Positions 1 through 8,188 of a stretch of DNA of 64,000 nt are shown here, piece after piece (positions within the stretch are counted from its first letter, which is position 1; every line of letters starts with the position of its first letter). The DNA comes from Micromonospora sp. MP36 (lineage in GTDB: Bacteria > Actinomycetota > Actinomycetes > Mycobacteriales > Micromonosporaceae): positions 1 through 64,000 of the forward strand of contig NZ_VSFA01000004.1 of the NCBI RefSeq assembly GCF_008119785.1. Direction: 5' to 3'. The notes under the pieces were generated by a model, which was not told the origin of the DNA, made no database searches, and worked only from the letters and a program-made list of their open reading frames with translations. A program made the position numbers and the translations under genes.

Positions 1-1542
1 GGTCTTCTCCGTGCCGGCCGGGAACAGGTTGCCCGCCGGGACGGTGTACGAGCCGTCCGCGCCCACGGTGATCCGGAGGATCTTGCCCCGCAGGTCGTTG
101 GTGTTGGCCGAGCTGCGCCGGGCGTCCACGAAGGGCGCCTGGTAGACACCGGTGGCGCTGACCGAGTCGTTGTGCGGCGAGAAGCCGCCCGACCCGCCGC
201 CGCCGGCCGGGGTGTCGTCCCCGGTGACCAGCCAGAGGTTGTTCTTCGAGTCGAAGGCGATGTCACCGGCCACGTGGCAGCAGGCGCCCCGGTCGACCGG
301 CACCTGCATGATCTTCTGCTCGGTGCTGAGGTCGAGCGACGGGTTCTCCCCGTCGACGAACTTGAACCGGGAGAGCTGGAAGTAGCCCTTCCACTGGTCC
401 CAGGCTTGCGGGTCGGTGCTGGTGGTCGGCGCGCTCCCGGCGGGGGTGTTCAACGGGGGCGCGTAGTACAGGTAGACCCACTTGTTGGTGGCGAAGTCGT
501 TGTCGATCGCCGGGCCGTACATCCCGTCCTCGCTGTGGGTGTAGACCGGGATCTGGGCCAGGATGGTGGTCTTGTTGGTCTCCGGGTTGTGCAGGCGTAC
601 GCCGCCGCGCCGGTCGGTCTGGATCACCCGGCCGTCGGGGAGCACGTCGAAACCGATCGGCTCGTTGACGTTGGGCTGCGCTCCGATGACCGTCATCTGG
701 TAGTTGGCCAGCACGGTCGCGCCGCAGTCGCCGTCGGTCACGCCGGCCGCCCACTGGATCGCGCCGCCCAGGTGGGCCCGCAGGTCCACGGTGCCGTAGC
801 TCTCCGGAGTGGCGCCGAGTCCGGTGTAGAACGACCGGCCGCCCTGGTAGTCCTTGCACCAGGTGATGGGGTGGTCAAAGCCCATGGTGCCGCCGGTGTA
901 CGTCTTCTCGTCCACCGTGGCCAGCACGTGCGAGACGCCCCGGACGTTGGCCGCGAAGTTGTACCAGCGGTCGGTGGTGCTCCACCGCTGCGGCAGCGTC
1001 TTCGAGGCCGGGTGGACCCGGTCGGCGACGGTGACCGTGGCCTTGCTGACCGCGGACGGCGCGCCGGTGGCCCGGGTGCCGAGCACGTTGGTCAGGAAGG
1101 ACCAGTCCGGTTCGGCCTCGATGGCGGAGTTGACGCCGACGAAGCCGCCGCCGTCGCGGTAGTACTGCTCGAAGGCCGCCTGCTGGGCGTCGTTGAGCAC
1201 GTCACCGGCGGTGTTCAGGAACACCACCGCGCGGAACTGCTTCAGGTGCGGCTCGTCGAACTTTCGAGCGTCGTTGGTGACCTCGACGGTGAAGCGTCGC
1301 TCCTGCCCGAGTTGTTGGATGGCCTGCACGCCGGCGGCGGTGGCGGCGTTGTTGCCGCTGGCCGACCGGGTGAACACGAGCACCTTGTACTGCATGCCGT
1401 TGCTGTTGGGTGCGGGGGTGGTGAGCACCGGCGCGGCCTGCGCCGGGGTCGGAGCCTGCTCCGCCGTCGCGACGAGCGTCGCGCCGACGAGAGCGAGCAG
1501 GCTGAGGTGGGTGGCGGCCCTGCGGCCGAAGGGTCTGCGCAT
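1..1542 (-). CDS. Secreted ThuA-domain / PQQ-dependent sugar dehydrogenase-like protein (3' end off window)
   Basis: Probably an exported carbohydrate-active oxidoreductase-type protein. The frame stays open to the window edge, so 514 codons are seen and the C-terminus is missing. The ATG at 1542 follows a GAGCGAGG ribosome site. Residues 1-37 form a signal peptide with a twin-Arg-containing basic start and an AQAAP-type cleavage site. About 50-270 is a ThuA-like fold (YKVLVFTRS, FLNTAGD, GGFVGVNSA, TWCKDYQGGRSFYTGLG). From about 290 the glucose/sorbosone dehydrogenase beta-propeller starts (PIGFDVLPDGRVIQTDR, EDGMYGPAID, LWLVTGDDT, LRGKILRI). In the family this pair is usually followed by PKD or carbohydrate-binding modules, which would lie to the left. 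The enzymatic substrate cannot be told from sequence. Confidence 0.88.
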   Translation of the reverse strand, partial: MRRPFGRRAATHLSLLALVGATLVATAEQAPTPAQAAPVLTTPAPNSNGMQYKVLVFTRSASGNNAATAAGVQAIQQLGQERRFTVEVTNDARKFDEPHLKQFRAVVFLNTAGDVLNDAQQAAFEQYYRDGGGFVGVNSAIEAEPDWSFLTNVLGTRATGAPSAVSKATVTVADRVHPASKTLPQRWSTTDRWYNFAANVRGVSHVLATVDEKTYTGGTMGFDHPITWCKDYQGGRSFYTGLGATPESYGTVDLRAHLGGAIQWAAGVTDGDCGATVLANYQMTVIGAQPNVNEPIGFDVLPDGRVIQTDRRGGVRLHNPETNKTTILAQIPVYTHSEDGMYGPAIDNDFATNKWVYLYYAPPLNTPAGSAPTTSTDPQAWDQWKGYFQLSRFKFVDGENPSLDLSTEQKIMQVPVDRGACCHVAGDIAFDSKNNLWLVTGDDTPAGGGGSGGFSPHNDSVSATGVYQAPFVDARRSSANTNDLRGKILRITVGADGSYTVPAGNLFPAGTEKT

Positions 1543-1680
1543 CGAACCTCGCTCTGGTCGGGCGGGTCCGCCTCAGCGCGGGACGAAGCTGAGGAGGTCG
1601 CTGATGTGGTGACGAGAGCCTGGCCAGGTTCTACGCGAGACGATATTTGCGGAGGCGAGCAAAGAGAAGAGGTGGGAGCC

Positions 1681-1729
1681 AAAAGTTTTCTATGAATCGC
1701 TTCGACTTTTGTTCAGGATCAGCAAAAGT
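1681..1729 (-). promoter_or_regulatory. AT-rich inverted repeat upstream of the ThuA/PQQ gene
   Basis: The 264-bp gap between the two minus-strand genes contains ACTTTTG (1705-1711) and CAAAAGT (1723-1729), an inverted repeat with an 11-bp spacer, plus another AAAAGT at 1681-1686. It lies 140-190 bp upstream of the ATG in an unusually AT-rich patch. An operator is inferred; no regulator is identified. Confidence 0.35.
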
Positions 1730-1762
1730 GGGGCGGTTGGGTCCCGTCCGGACAGACGAGAA

Positions 1763-1792
1763 CGGGCCGATCGCCCGATGGCGACCGGCCCG
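1763..1792 (-). terminator. Hairpin after the YtxH gene
   Basis: 13-nt arms 1763-1775 and 1780-1792 surround a 4-nt loop. The single mismatch becomes a G.U pair only in the minus-strand transcript, which fits termination of the gene ending at 1807. Confidence 0.6.
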
Positions 1793-1806
1793 CTGCCCTG
1801 GCGGCG

Positions 1807-2187
1807 TCAGGAGTTGCTGCTGCTGCCGCTCGTGCCGGACGGCTTGGTGCTCCCGCCGCTGGTCGAGCCCGTGCTGGTCGAACCCGACTTGGCGCCGACC
1901 GAGGCCGGCGTGCCCGCGAAGGGCTTGTCGGCCTCGGTCAGCCCCTGCCGGTTGCCGTTGCCACTGGTCAGCTTCTCGCCGAGCTTCGTCTGCCCCAGTT
2001 TGTCCTTGCCCTCGGCGTAGAGCCGGGTCGCCTGGGCCTGCGCCACGCCCGCCGCCTCCTGGACGGTCGGGTGGTCGAGCACCTTACGGCCCCGGACGAC
2101 GAGTTCCTCGTACTTCTCCCGACCGGCACGGGCGCCCAGGACGAATCCCGCAGCCAGCCCGCCAAGAAACATGATCTTTCCGCGCAT
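1807..2187 (-). CDS. YtxH domain-containing membrane-anchored protein
   Basis: A 126-residue protein of unknown role. It opens with a short hydrophobic helix (about 5-20, FLGGLAAGFVLGARAGR) of the YtxH type, then a charged Ala/Lys/Glu-rich stretch (about 22-80) likely to be helical. The tail (about 95-126) is low-complexity Ser/Gly/Thr and probably disordered. In known YtxH proteins the helix anchors a stress-associated helical domain to the membrane; that role is only assumed here. The ATG at 2187 is preceded by GGAAGGAGCC, a good ribosome site. The gene is monocistronic, with its own hairpin downstream. Confidence 0.8.
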   Translation of the reverse strand: MRGKIMFLGGLAAGFVLGARAGREKYEELVVRGRKVLDHPTVQEAAGVAQAQATRLYAEGKDKLGQTKLGEKLTSGNGNRQGLTEADKPFAGTPASVGAKSGSTSTGSTSGGSTKPSGTSGSSSNS

Positions 2188-2472
2188 GGCGGCTCCTTCC
2201 GTACCTGACGCGCCGCCGTTGCCGACCGGGTGGTTCCCGACCGGCAGTGGCCATCTCGCGCCTGCGTCCTCTGTCGGCGGCTAACTACCCATCCTGCTCT
2301 CCCCTCATGCCTCCGGGTGCCCAGATGGCGATTTGTCCGTATTGATGCTTGATCGTGTCGTCGGAAACCCCGCCACGAAGGCGGGTAACCCCCTGGCGCG
2401 CCACCCCCGGATGTCCTGTACTCTTGTCCCCGTCGCCCGGCGCGGAGAGATCCGTAACCGGGTGATCTGCGG
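2188..2472. other. Intergenic region upstream of YtxH and tRNA-Asn
   Basis: No coding frame is convincing here. The stretch must hold the divergent promoters for the YtxH gene and tRNA-Asn. A TACTCT at about 2420 is a possible -10 for the tRNA, but no clear -35 matches it. Confidence 0.4.
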
Positions 2473-2545
2473 TCCCCCGTAGCTCAATTGGCAGAGCAGC
2501 CGGCTGTTAACCGGCAGGTTTTTGGTTCGAGTCCAAACGGGGGAG
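2473..2545 (+). tRNA. tRNA-Asn (anticodon GTT)
   Basis: A full cloverleaf can be drawn: acceptor arms TCCCCCG (2473-2479) and CGGGGGA (2538-2544), D arm GCTC/GAGC, anticodon stem GCCGG/CCGGC, and T arm TTTGG-TTCGAGT-CCAAA. The loop CTGTTAA carries anticodon GTT at 2506-2508. The discriminator is G2545 and CCA is not encoded. Confidence 0.95.
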
Positions 2546-2560
2546 CTTCTCTGCACAGCG

Positions 2561-2590
2561 CGCCCGCCGACCCAGGTCGGCGGGCGTTTC
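2561..2590 (+). terminator. Terminator after tRNA-Asn
   Basis: 12-nt perfect arms CGCCCGCCGACC (2561-2572) and GGTCGGCGGGCG (2575-2586) are followed by TTTC, 16 bp past the tRNA end. Confidence 0.75.
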
Positions 2591-2825
2591 TCGTTCCTGG
2601 CCCCGCCATGGCCGGCGCCTTCGGTCCCGCCTCCGGGCGTCGCCGACCTTGCCTCGCGCTCGCTGTCGAGCTGATGGCGCAGACGATTCACCCGTCGCGA
2701 CTGTGCCCGGCAAGCGGGCCTCCCGGGCGGTTTCCCCCCGAAAAGACCGCTCTGCCCGGCAGGATGGACATCGACTGGGACTCCCACTGCGTCGGTTCGT
2801 GCGTCGGTTCAGAGGGTGGGTGGAG

Positions 2826-4964
2826 ATGGCCGGAGGAGCCCGCCGCTGGACGGCCACGCTGATCGCGGCGGCGGTCGTGCTGGGCTGGCTCGTGGTCGGG
2901 GCGATCGCCGGACCGTACTCGGGGAAGCTCGGCGACGTCGCCACCAACGACAACGCCTCCTTCCTGCCGGCCAACGCCGAGGCGACCCGGGCGCTGGACC
3001 TCTCCGCCGGCTTCATGACAAGGGAGACCACCCCCGCCCTCGTCGTCTACGAGCGCACCTCCGGCATCACCCCGACCGACCAGCAGCGCGTCCAGGCCGA
3101 CGCCGCCCGCTTCGCCCGGGTGCCGGGCGTGGTCACCCCGCTGCCGCCACCGATCGCCAGCCAGGACGGCCAGGCCGTACAGGTGATCGTCCCGATCGAC
3201 AGCGCCGAAGGCGAGCGGATCCGGCAGGTCGTCGACCAGTTGCGCGGCATCGCCGGCACCGACCGGGACGGGCTCACCGTCGACGTGGCCGGACCGGCGG
3301 GCCTGCTCGCCGACCTGATCGAGGTCTTCACCGCCATCGACGGACCGCTGCTGCTGGTCACCCTGGTGGTGGTGCTGGTCATCCTGCTGATCGTCTACCG
3401 CAGCCCGGTGCTCTGGATCTTTCCGCTGCTCGCCGCCGGCCTGTCGTACGCGCTCGCCTCGCTCTTCGTCTATCACCTGGCGCGCAACGACGTCATCAAG
3501 CTGAACGGGCAGGCGCAGGGCATCCTCACCGTGCTGGTGTTCGGCGCGGGCACCGACTACGCGCTGCTGCTCATCGCTCGCTACCGGGAGGAACTGCACC
3601 GGCACGAGCGCCCCTGGGCCGCGATGCGCACCGCCTGGAAGGGCGCCGGCCCGGCCATCATCGCCTCCGGCGCCACTGTCATCCTCAGCCTGCTCTGCCT
3701 CCTGCTGTCCACCCTCAACTCCAACCGCGCGCTCGGGCCGGTCGCCGCCGTCGGCATCGCCGCCACCCTGCTGGTGATGCTGACCTTCCTCCCGGCCCTG
3801 CTGCTGCTCGGCGGACGCTGGGCGTTCTGGCCGCGACGGCCCCGGTACGACCACGCCGACCCGCGGACCGAGCACGGCGTCTGGGGCCGCATCGCCGGCT
3901 TCGTCGCCCGGCGCTCCCGGCCCGTCTGGCTGGTCACCGCGGTCGTCCTGGCCGCGCTCGCCGTCGGCGTGACCCAGCTCGGCGCCACCACCCTGGGGCA
4001 GTCCCATCTGTTCACCAAGCGCACCGACTCGGTGGCCGGCCAGGAGGTGATCACGAGGCACTTCCCGGCCGGCACCGGCAGCCCGGCCACCATCTTCACC
4101 ACCGAGGCCAGCGCCCGGCAGGTCGCCCAGGTGGCCCAGGGCGTACCCGGGGTGTCCGCAGTGCGCCCGGTCACCGGCCAGGGACCGGGCGGGCCACCCG
4201 ACCCGAACGCGCCGCCCAAGGTGGTCGACGGGCGGGTGGAGCTGGAGGCCACCCTCGCCGACCCGCCGGACAGCCACGCCGCCGAGCGGACCATCCGCGA
4301 CCTGCGCGAGGCGGTGCACAAGGTGCCCGGCGCCGGCGCCGTGGTGGGCGGCTTCACCGCCGTCAACGTGGACACCGCCGACGCCGCCGTCCGGGACCGC
4401 AACGTCATCATCCCGGTGGTGCTGCTCGTCATCGCGGTCATCCTGGCCCTGCTGCTGCGCGCCCTGCTCGCCCCGCTGCTGCTGATCGCCACCGTGGTCC
4501 TGTCGTTCCTGGCCACGCTCGGCCTCTGCGCGTTGATCTTCAGGTACGGCCTCGACTTCCCCGGCGTCGACCAGTCGTTCCCGCTCTTCGCGTTCGTGTT
4601 CCTGGTCGCCCTCGGCATCGACTACAACATCTTCCTGATGAGCCGGGTGCGCGAGGAATCGGTCCGCCGGGGCACCCGGGCCGGGGTGCTCGCCGGCCTC
4701 GCCGTCACCGGCGGCGTGATCACCTCCGCCGGCATCGTGCTCGCCGCCACCTTCTCCGCGCTCGCCGTGCTGCCGCTGGTGGTGCTCGTCGAGCTCGGCG
4801 TGGCGGTCGCCGTCGGGGTGCTGCTCGACACCGTCGTCGTCCGGTCCCTGCTGGTGCCCGCGCTCGCGTACGACATCGGGCCGAAGGTCTGGTGGCCGAG
4901 CCGGCTGTCCCGGGCCAACCGGGACGGCGACCGGGCCGGGGCGGAGGTGACGCATGTCCGCTGA
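2826..4964 (+). CDS. MMPL-family membrane transporter
   Basis: A 712-residue RND-superfamily permease of the MMPL/YdfJ type, likely exporting a lipid or small hydrophobic compound by proton-motive force. It has the duplicated plan: TM1, a large extracytoplasmic loop, a 5-6 helix block carrying GTDYALLLIARYREEL (about 245-260), then a second loop and helix block with the matching GIDYNIFLMSRVREE near 600. The Asp-Tyr of each repeat is the conserved proton-relay motif. The ATG at 2826 follows GGTGGAG. An in-frame GTG at 2799 would add nine residues (RRFRGWVEM) and cannot be excluded. The 3' end overlaps the FAD oxidoreductase by 11 bp, so the two are translationally coupled. Confidence 0.9.
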   Translation: MAGGARRWTATLIAAAVVLGWLVVGAIAGPYSGKLGDVATNDNASFLPANAEATRALDLSAGFMTRETTPALVVYERTSGITPTDQQRVQADAARFARVPGVVTPLPPPIASQDGQAVQVIVPIDSAEGERIRQVVDQLRGIAGTDRDGLTVDVAGPAGLLADLIEVFTAIDGPLLLVTLVVVLVILLIVYRSPVLWIFPLLAAGLSYALASLFVYHLARNDVIKLNGQAQGILTVLVFGAGTDYALLLIARYREELHRHERPWAAMRTAWKGAGPAIIASGATVILSLLCLLLSTLNSNRALGPVAAVGIAATLLVMLTFLPALLLLGGRWAFWPRRPRYDHADPRTEHGVWGRIAGFVARRSRPVWLVTAVVLAALAVGVTQLGATTLGQSHLFTKRTDSVAGQEVITRHFPAGTGSPATIFTTEASARQVAQVAQGVPGVSAVRPVTGQGPGGPPDPNAPPKVVDGRVELEATLADPPDSHAAERTIRDLREAVHKVPGAGAVVGGFTAVNVDTADAAVRDRNVIIPVVLLVIAVILALLLRALLAPLLLIATVVLSFLATLGLCALIFRYGLDFPGVDQSFPLFAFVFLVALGIDYNIFLMSRVREESVRRGTRAGVLAGLAVTGGVITSAGIVLAATFSALAVLPLVVLVELGVAVAVGVLLDTVVVRSLLVPALAYDIGPKVWWPSRLSRANRDGDRAGAEVTHVR

Positions 4965-6195
4965 GGCCGACGTGGTCATCGTCGGTGGCGGCCTGGCCGG
5001 CCTCACCGCGGCCCGCCGGCTGCACCGCGCCGGCGTGCCGTGGCGGCTGCTCGAGGCCGGCGACCGGCTCGGCGGCCGGGTCGCCACCGACCAGGTCGAC
5101 GGCTACCTGCTGGACCGGGGCTTCCAGGTGCTCAACACCGCGTACCCGCGGCTCGGCGGCCTGCTCGACCTGGCCACCCTGGACCTGGGCTTATTCACCC
5201 CCGGCGTGCTGCTCCGCCGCGGCGACCGGCTCGACCGGCTGGTCAACCCGCTGCGCGAGCCCGCCGGCGTCGCCGGCACGCTGACCGCCGGGGTCGGGTC
5301 GCTGTCGGACCGGATGCGCTTCGCCGGGCTCGTCACCGGCTGCGCCACCCTGCCGGTGAGTCGACTGCTCACCGCACCGGAGACCACCACCGAGGCGGCG
5401 CTGCGCCGGGCCGGCCTCTCCGACGCGATCATCGAGGGGCTGCTCCGGCCGTTCCTCTCCGGCGTCCTCCTCGACCGGGAGCTGGCGGCCTCCAGCCACG
5501 TGCTGGCCATGATCCTTCGCTCGTTCGCCCGCGGGCGGAGCAGCCTGCCCGCCCAGGGGATGGCGGCACTGCCGCAGGCCGTCGCCGCCCCGCTGCCCGC
5601 CGAGCTGATCGAGCTGCACACCCGGGTCACCGAGGTCGCGCCGGGCCGGGTCCGCACCCAGACCGGCGACCTCGCCTGCCGCGCCGTCGTGGTCGCCGTC
5701 GACCCGCCGGCGGCGACCACGCTGCTGCCCCAGCTCGACCGGGTACGCATGCACAGCTGCACGACCTACTACCACAGCGCCGACACGCCGCCCCTGGACG
5801 AGCCGATCCTGCTGCTCGACGGGGAGCGGCGGGAACTGGTGGCCAACACGGCGGTGCTCAGCCGAGCCGTGCCCGCGTACGCGCCGGCCGGGAAGCACCT
5901 GGTGGCCACCTCGGTGGTCGGGCCGCAGCCCCCGCCCGAGGCGGTCATCCGGCGGGAGTTGGACCGGCTCTACGGGCGGTCCACCGCCGACTGGACCCAC
6001 CTGACCACCGTCACCGTCCCGAACGCGCTGCCCGCCGCGCCGCCGCCGCAGGGCCGGCTGCGCAAACCGGTCGCGCTCGGCGACGGGCTCTTCGTCGCCG
6101 GCGACCACCGGGACAGCCCGTCCATCCAGGGAGCGCTCGCCAGCGGCTGGCGGGCGGCCGGGGCGGTGCTGGCGGAGCTACGCGGCGCAGGTTGA
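4954..6195 (+). CDS. FAD-dependent amine oxidase / protoporphyrinogen-oxidase-like oxidoreductase
   Basis: A 413-residue flavoprotein. The N-terminus has the dinucleotide motif VVIVGGGLAGLTAARRL, followed by the Rossmann acidic residue in LLEAGDRLGGRV, typical of the monoamine oxidase/phytoene desaturase superfamily. The C-terminal FAD-binding stretch LFVAGDHRDSPSIQGALASG closes the fold. The middle substrate domain is not diagnostic. It starts inside the MMPL gene (11-bp overlap), so enzyme and transporter probably act on related lipid-like compounds. That link is inference only. Confidence 0.85.
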   Translation: MSAEADVVIVGGGLAGLTAARRLHRAGVPWRLLEAGDRLGGRVATDQVDGYLLDRGFQVLNTAYPRLGGLLDLATLDLGLFTPGVLLRRGDRLDRLVNPLREPAGVAGTLTAGVGSLSDRMRFAGLVTGCATLPVSRLLTAPETTTEAALRRAGLSDAIIEGLLRPFLSGVLLDRELAASSHVLAMILRSFARGRSSLPAQGMAALPQAVAAPLPAELIELHTRVTEVAPGRVRTQTGDLACRAVVVAVDPPAATTLLPQLDRVRMHSCTTYYHSADTPPLDEPILLLDGERRELVANTAVLSRAVPAYAPAGKHLVATSVVGPQPPPEAVIRRELDRLYGRSTADWTHLTTVTVPNALPAAPPPQGRLRKPVALGDGLFVAGDHRDSPSIQGALASGWRAAGAVLAELRGAG

Positions 6196-6338
6196 GCGCA
6201 ATGGACGGCTCGGCCGCCGTCGCCCCCACGACGCGCTGTTATTCTCGCGTTGCCCATCGTGCCGGTCGGATCTTGAGTCCGGCCCGTTCGGGTGGTGGCC
6301 GGTGATCCGTTGAGCGGGTTACGATCCGGCGCGGCAGC

Positions 6339-6412
6339 GGGGCGGTAGCTCAGCGGGTTAGAGCAGGGGACTCATAATCCCTCGGTCGCGGGTTCGAGTC
6401 CCGCCCGCCCCA
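6339..6412 (+). tRNA. tRNA with CAT anticodon (Met elongator or Ile2)
   Basis: Acceptor arms GGGGCGG (6339-6345) and CCGCCCC (6405-6411), D arm GCTC/GAGC, anticodon stem GGGGA/TCCCT, loop CTCATAA, and T arm GCGGG-TTCGAGT-CCCGC. Discriminator A6412 is followed by an encoded CCA (6413-6415). The block GAGCAGGGGACTCATAATCC and the GGTCG variable region resemble bacterial tRNA-Ile2, whose C34 is modified to lysidine, more than elongator tRNA-Met. Identity is therefore left open. Confidence 0.92.
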
Positions 6413-6701
6413 CCACGGAAAACGCCCTGGTCAGGCCTGGTGCTGCCGACCCGGACGGTCGGCGTCAAGGTCGGGACCAACGCCCTTAGCCCGCAGCAGC
6501 ACGAGCCGCCAACGTCGGCGCGCGTGACTGCCGAAAGCGGGACGCGCCATTCGGCTCCGAGATTCGACTCCGTGTGCTGCTGAATTGACAGAGATGGGCT
6601 TCAGGCAGAGGAGCGGTTGGCGGCAGCGCCGCCTACGCTGCCGGGATGAGCGCGGACAGGGTGCTGGCCAAGCTGACGGCGGACATCGGCAGGAGACGAG
6701 C

Positions 6702-7142
6702 ATGAGTAGGGGAAAGGCGGTGCTTGTGGCTGCCGGTCTCCTGGTAGCGCTGTTGCCAGGTGCCCTTGCCTGGCGCGCACTGTGGCCGGTTCGCATCGAC
6801 GCTCTGTGCGGGGTCTTCCAGTCCCGCCAGGGAGGGGTCATCCAGATCACGCCAGATCACGCCTTCACGGTGTCTGAGGCCACGTTCGGTTTCAACGCGG
6901 ACGGATCTACGGACACGGTTTCCGGTAGCGGCCAGCTGCGCCCGGGCGACTTGGCAGCGGATGGTCAGCTAGTTCTGCGGATGAAGGATGCCAAAGCAAA
7001 CCTTGAATTGAACACTCAGCGCAGCTGGCGGGGGGAGGTGAGCCTGTGGCAGTGGGCCGACGACCCGGACACCGGGGAGCGCGAGACCTTCGTCCAGAAG
7101 TCTGCCTGCTACAGCCTGTCTCAATGGTCCGTTGGGTCATGA
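6702..7142 (+). CDS. Small exported or membrane-anchored protein of unknown function
   Basis: A 146-residue protein not recognised. An N-terminal hydrophobic segment (about 5-22, AVLVAAGLLVALLPGALAW) could be an uncleaved anchor or signal. The rest is a soluble, beta-rich extracytoplasmic domain with two Cys (in ALCGVF and SACYSL) that could form a disulfide. The ATG at 6702 has AGGAG at 6691. Codons are less GC-biased than in neighbours (for example gat, gta, aca, ttg), suggesting recent transfer. Its 3' end overlaps the end of the convergent remnant by 6 bp. Confidence 0.65.
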   Translation: MSRGKAVLVAAGLLVALLPGALAWRALWPVRIDALCGVFQSRQGGVIQITPDHAFTVSEATFGFNADGSTDTVSGSGQLRPGDLAADGQLVLRMKDAKANLELNTQRSWRGEVSLWQWADDPDTGERETFVQKSACYSLSQWSVGS

Positions 7143-7352
7143 GACACCGCCTTCTCGCTGGTGGCGGCCGGCCAGCCAGATGGTGAGGTCCTTGGCGATG
7201 TGACCGTGGTCGGTCTCGGTGGTGAGGTCGTGGATTCGCTGGCGGGCGTCGCGGCGTTCGACTTCGTAGGTGTCGTCGTCGAGTAGTGAGATCGAGGCGT
7301 ACCAGGCCGGGTCGTCGGCGGGGTTGATCGTGACGAAGGTGTTGCCTTTCAG
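7137..7352 (-). pseudogene. Short frame without a standard start, downstream of the ABC permease
   Basis: The last 71 codons read as plausible protein (TFVTINPADDPAWYASISLL, then YEVERRD, and a helical end KDLTIWLAGR). No ATG, GTG or TTG precedes them. The first usable codon is CTG at 7352, which overlaps the permease stop as CTGA, copying the ATGA coupling one gene upstream. No Shine-Dalgarno is visible. It is either a 5'-truncated gene left after a rearrangement or a small coupled gene using CTG. I do not recognise the family; the acidic small fold recalls immunity-type proteins only loosely. Confidence 0.4.
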
Positions 7353-8188
7353 TGGGAGGACTCGCGGTCGAACAGTCGCTTCGACCAGAGGTATCCGCCC
7401 AGCGCGATGACGGCGCACCAGGCGAGCGCGATCCACGCGTTGTTCCCGATCGGCTCGTCCATCAGTAGGCTGCGCAGGGTTTCGATGATCGGCGTGAACG
7501 GCTGGTACTCGGCGAACCAGCGCAGACCGGCCGGCATGGAGTCGGTGGGGACGAACCCGCTGCCGAGGAAGGGCAGCAGAATAAGCGGCATGGGCAGGTT
7601 GCTCGCGGTCTCGACGCTCCCGCTCACCTGGCCCAGCGCGACGGACAACCAGACGAGCGCGAAGGTCACCACCACCAGGAAACCGGCCGTGGCCAGCCAC
7701 TCACCCAGCCCTGCGGTGGGCCGGAAGCCGACCAGCAGCGCTACGCCGATCACGACCGCCAGGCTGATCACGGCCTGGATCATGCTGCCCAGGACGTGTC
7801 CGGTCAGCACCGAGACGCGGGCGATGTGCATGGTGCGAAACCGGGTGATGATGCCTTCGGTCATGTCCATGGCGATCGAGATCGCGGTCCCCTGGACCGT
7901 GGCCGCCACGGTCATCAGGATGATCGCGGGCGCCACGTAGTTGGCGTACGCGGCGCGCCCGCCGGCCGCACCGCCGGCCAGTGGCCCGCCGAGCCCGGCG
8001 CCCAGTGTGCCGCCGAGCACGTAAACGAACAGCAGCAGGAAGACGACGGGCATCCCGACGAGCATCACGGTCATCGACGGGTACCGCAGCATGCGCTTGA
8101 GGTTGCGGCGCAGCATCGTCGCCGAGTCGCGTAGCGGATGGAAACGGAGGCTTGCCGGAGCCGGGCCGGTGAGGGCGGGGGTGCTCAT
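7349..8188 (-). CDS. ABC-2 type permease, DrrB-like
   Basis: A 279-residue exporter permease with six predicted membrane helices. The first is about residues 40-60 (MPVVFLLLFVYVLGG) and the last ends just before the C-terminal KRLFDRE. The loop LLPFLGSGFVPTDSMPAGLRWFAEYQPFTPIIE carries the G-F-P...Q-P-x-T-P pattern of DrrB/NodJ permeases (written here only as a family pattern). It starts at the ATG at 8188, overlapping the ATPase stop by 4 bp (ATGA), so the two subunits are made together. The likely function is efflux of a hydrophobic drug or lipid. Confidence 0.92.
   Translation of the reverse strand: MSTPALTGPAPASLRFHPLRDSATMLRRNLKRMLRYPSMTVMLVGMPVVFLLLFVYVLGGTLGAGLGGPLAGGAAGGRAAYANYVAPAIILMTVAATVQGTAISIAMDMTEGIITRFRTMHIARVSVLTGHVLGSMIQAVISLAVVIGVALLVGFRPTAGLGEWLATAGFLVVVTFALVWLSVALGQVSGSVETASNLPMPLILLPFLGSGFVPTDSMPAGLRWFAEYQPFTPIIETLRSLLMDEPIGNNAWIALAWCAVIALGGYLWSKRLFDRESSH

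Noticed and set aside
172..1695. Long plus-strand open frame (507 codons)
   Set aside because: It is the antisense of the ThuA/PQQ gene. Its composition is Val/Arg/Gly-rich with no domain, while the minus strand shows a signal peptide and two known folds.
2688..5087. Minus-strand open frame of 799 codons
   Set aside because: Antisense to the MMPL gene, low-complexity Gly/Asp/Gln/His composition typical of a GC-rich shadow.
6339..7352. Integrated element at the CAU tRNA
   Set aside because: No integrase, excisionase or duplicated tRNA 3' end could be found; only debris and composition hint at it.
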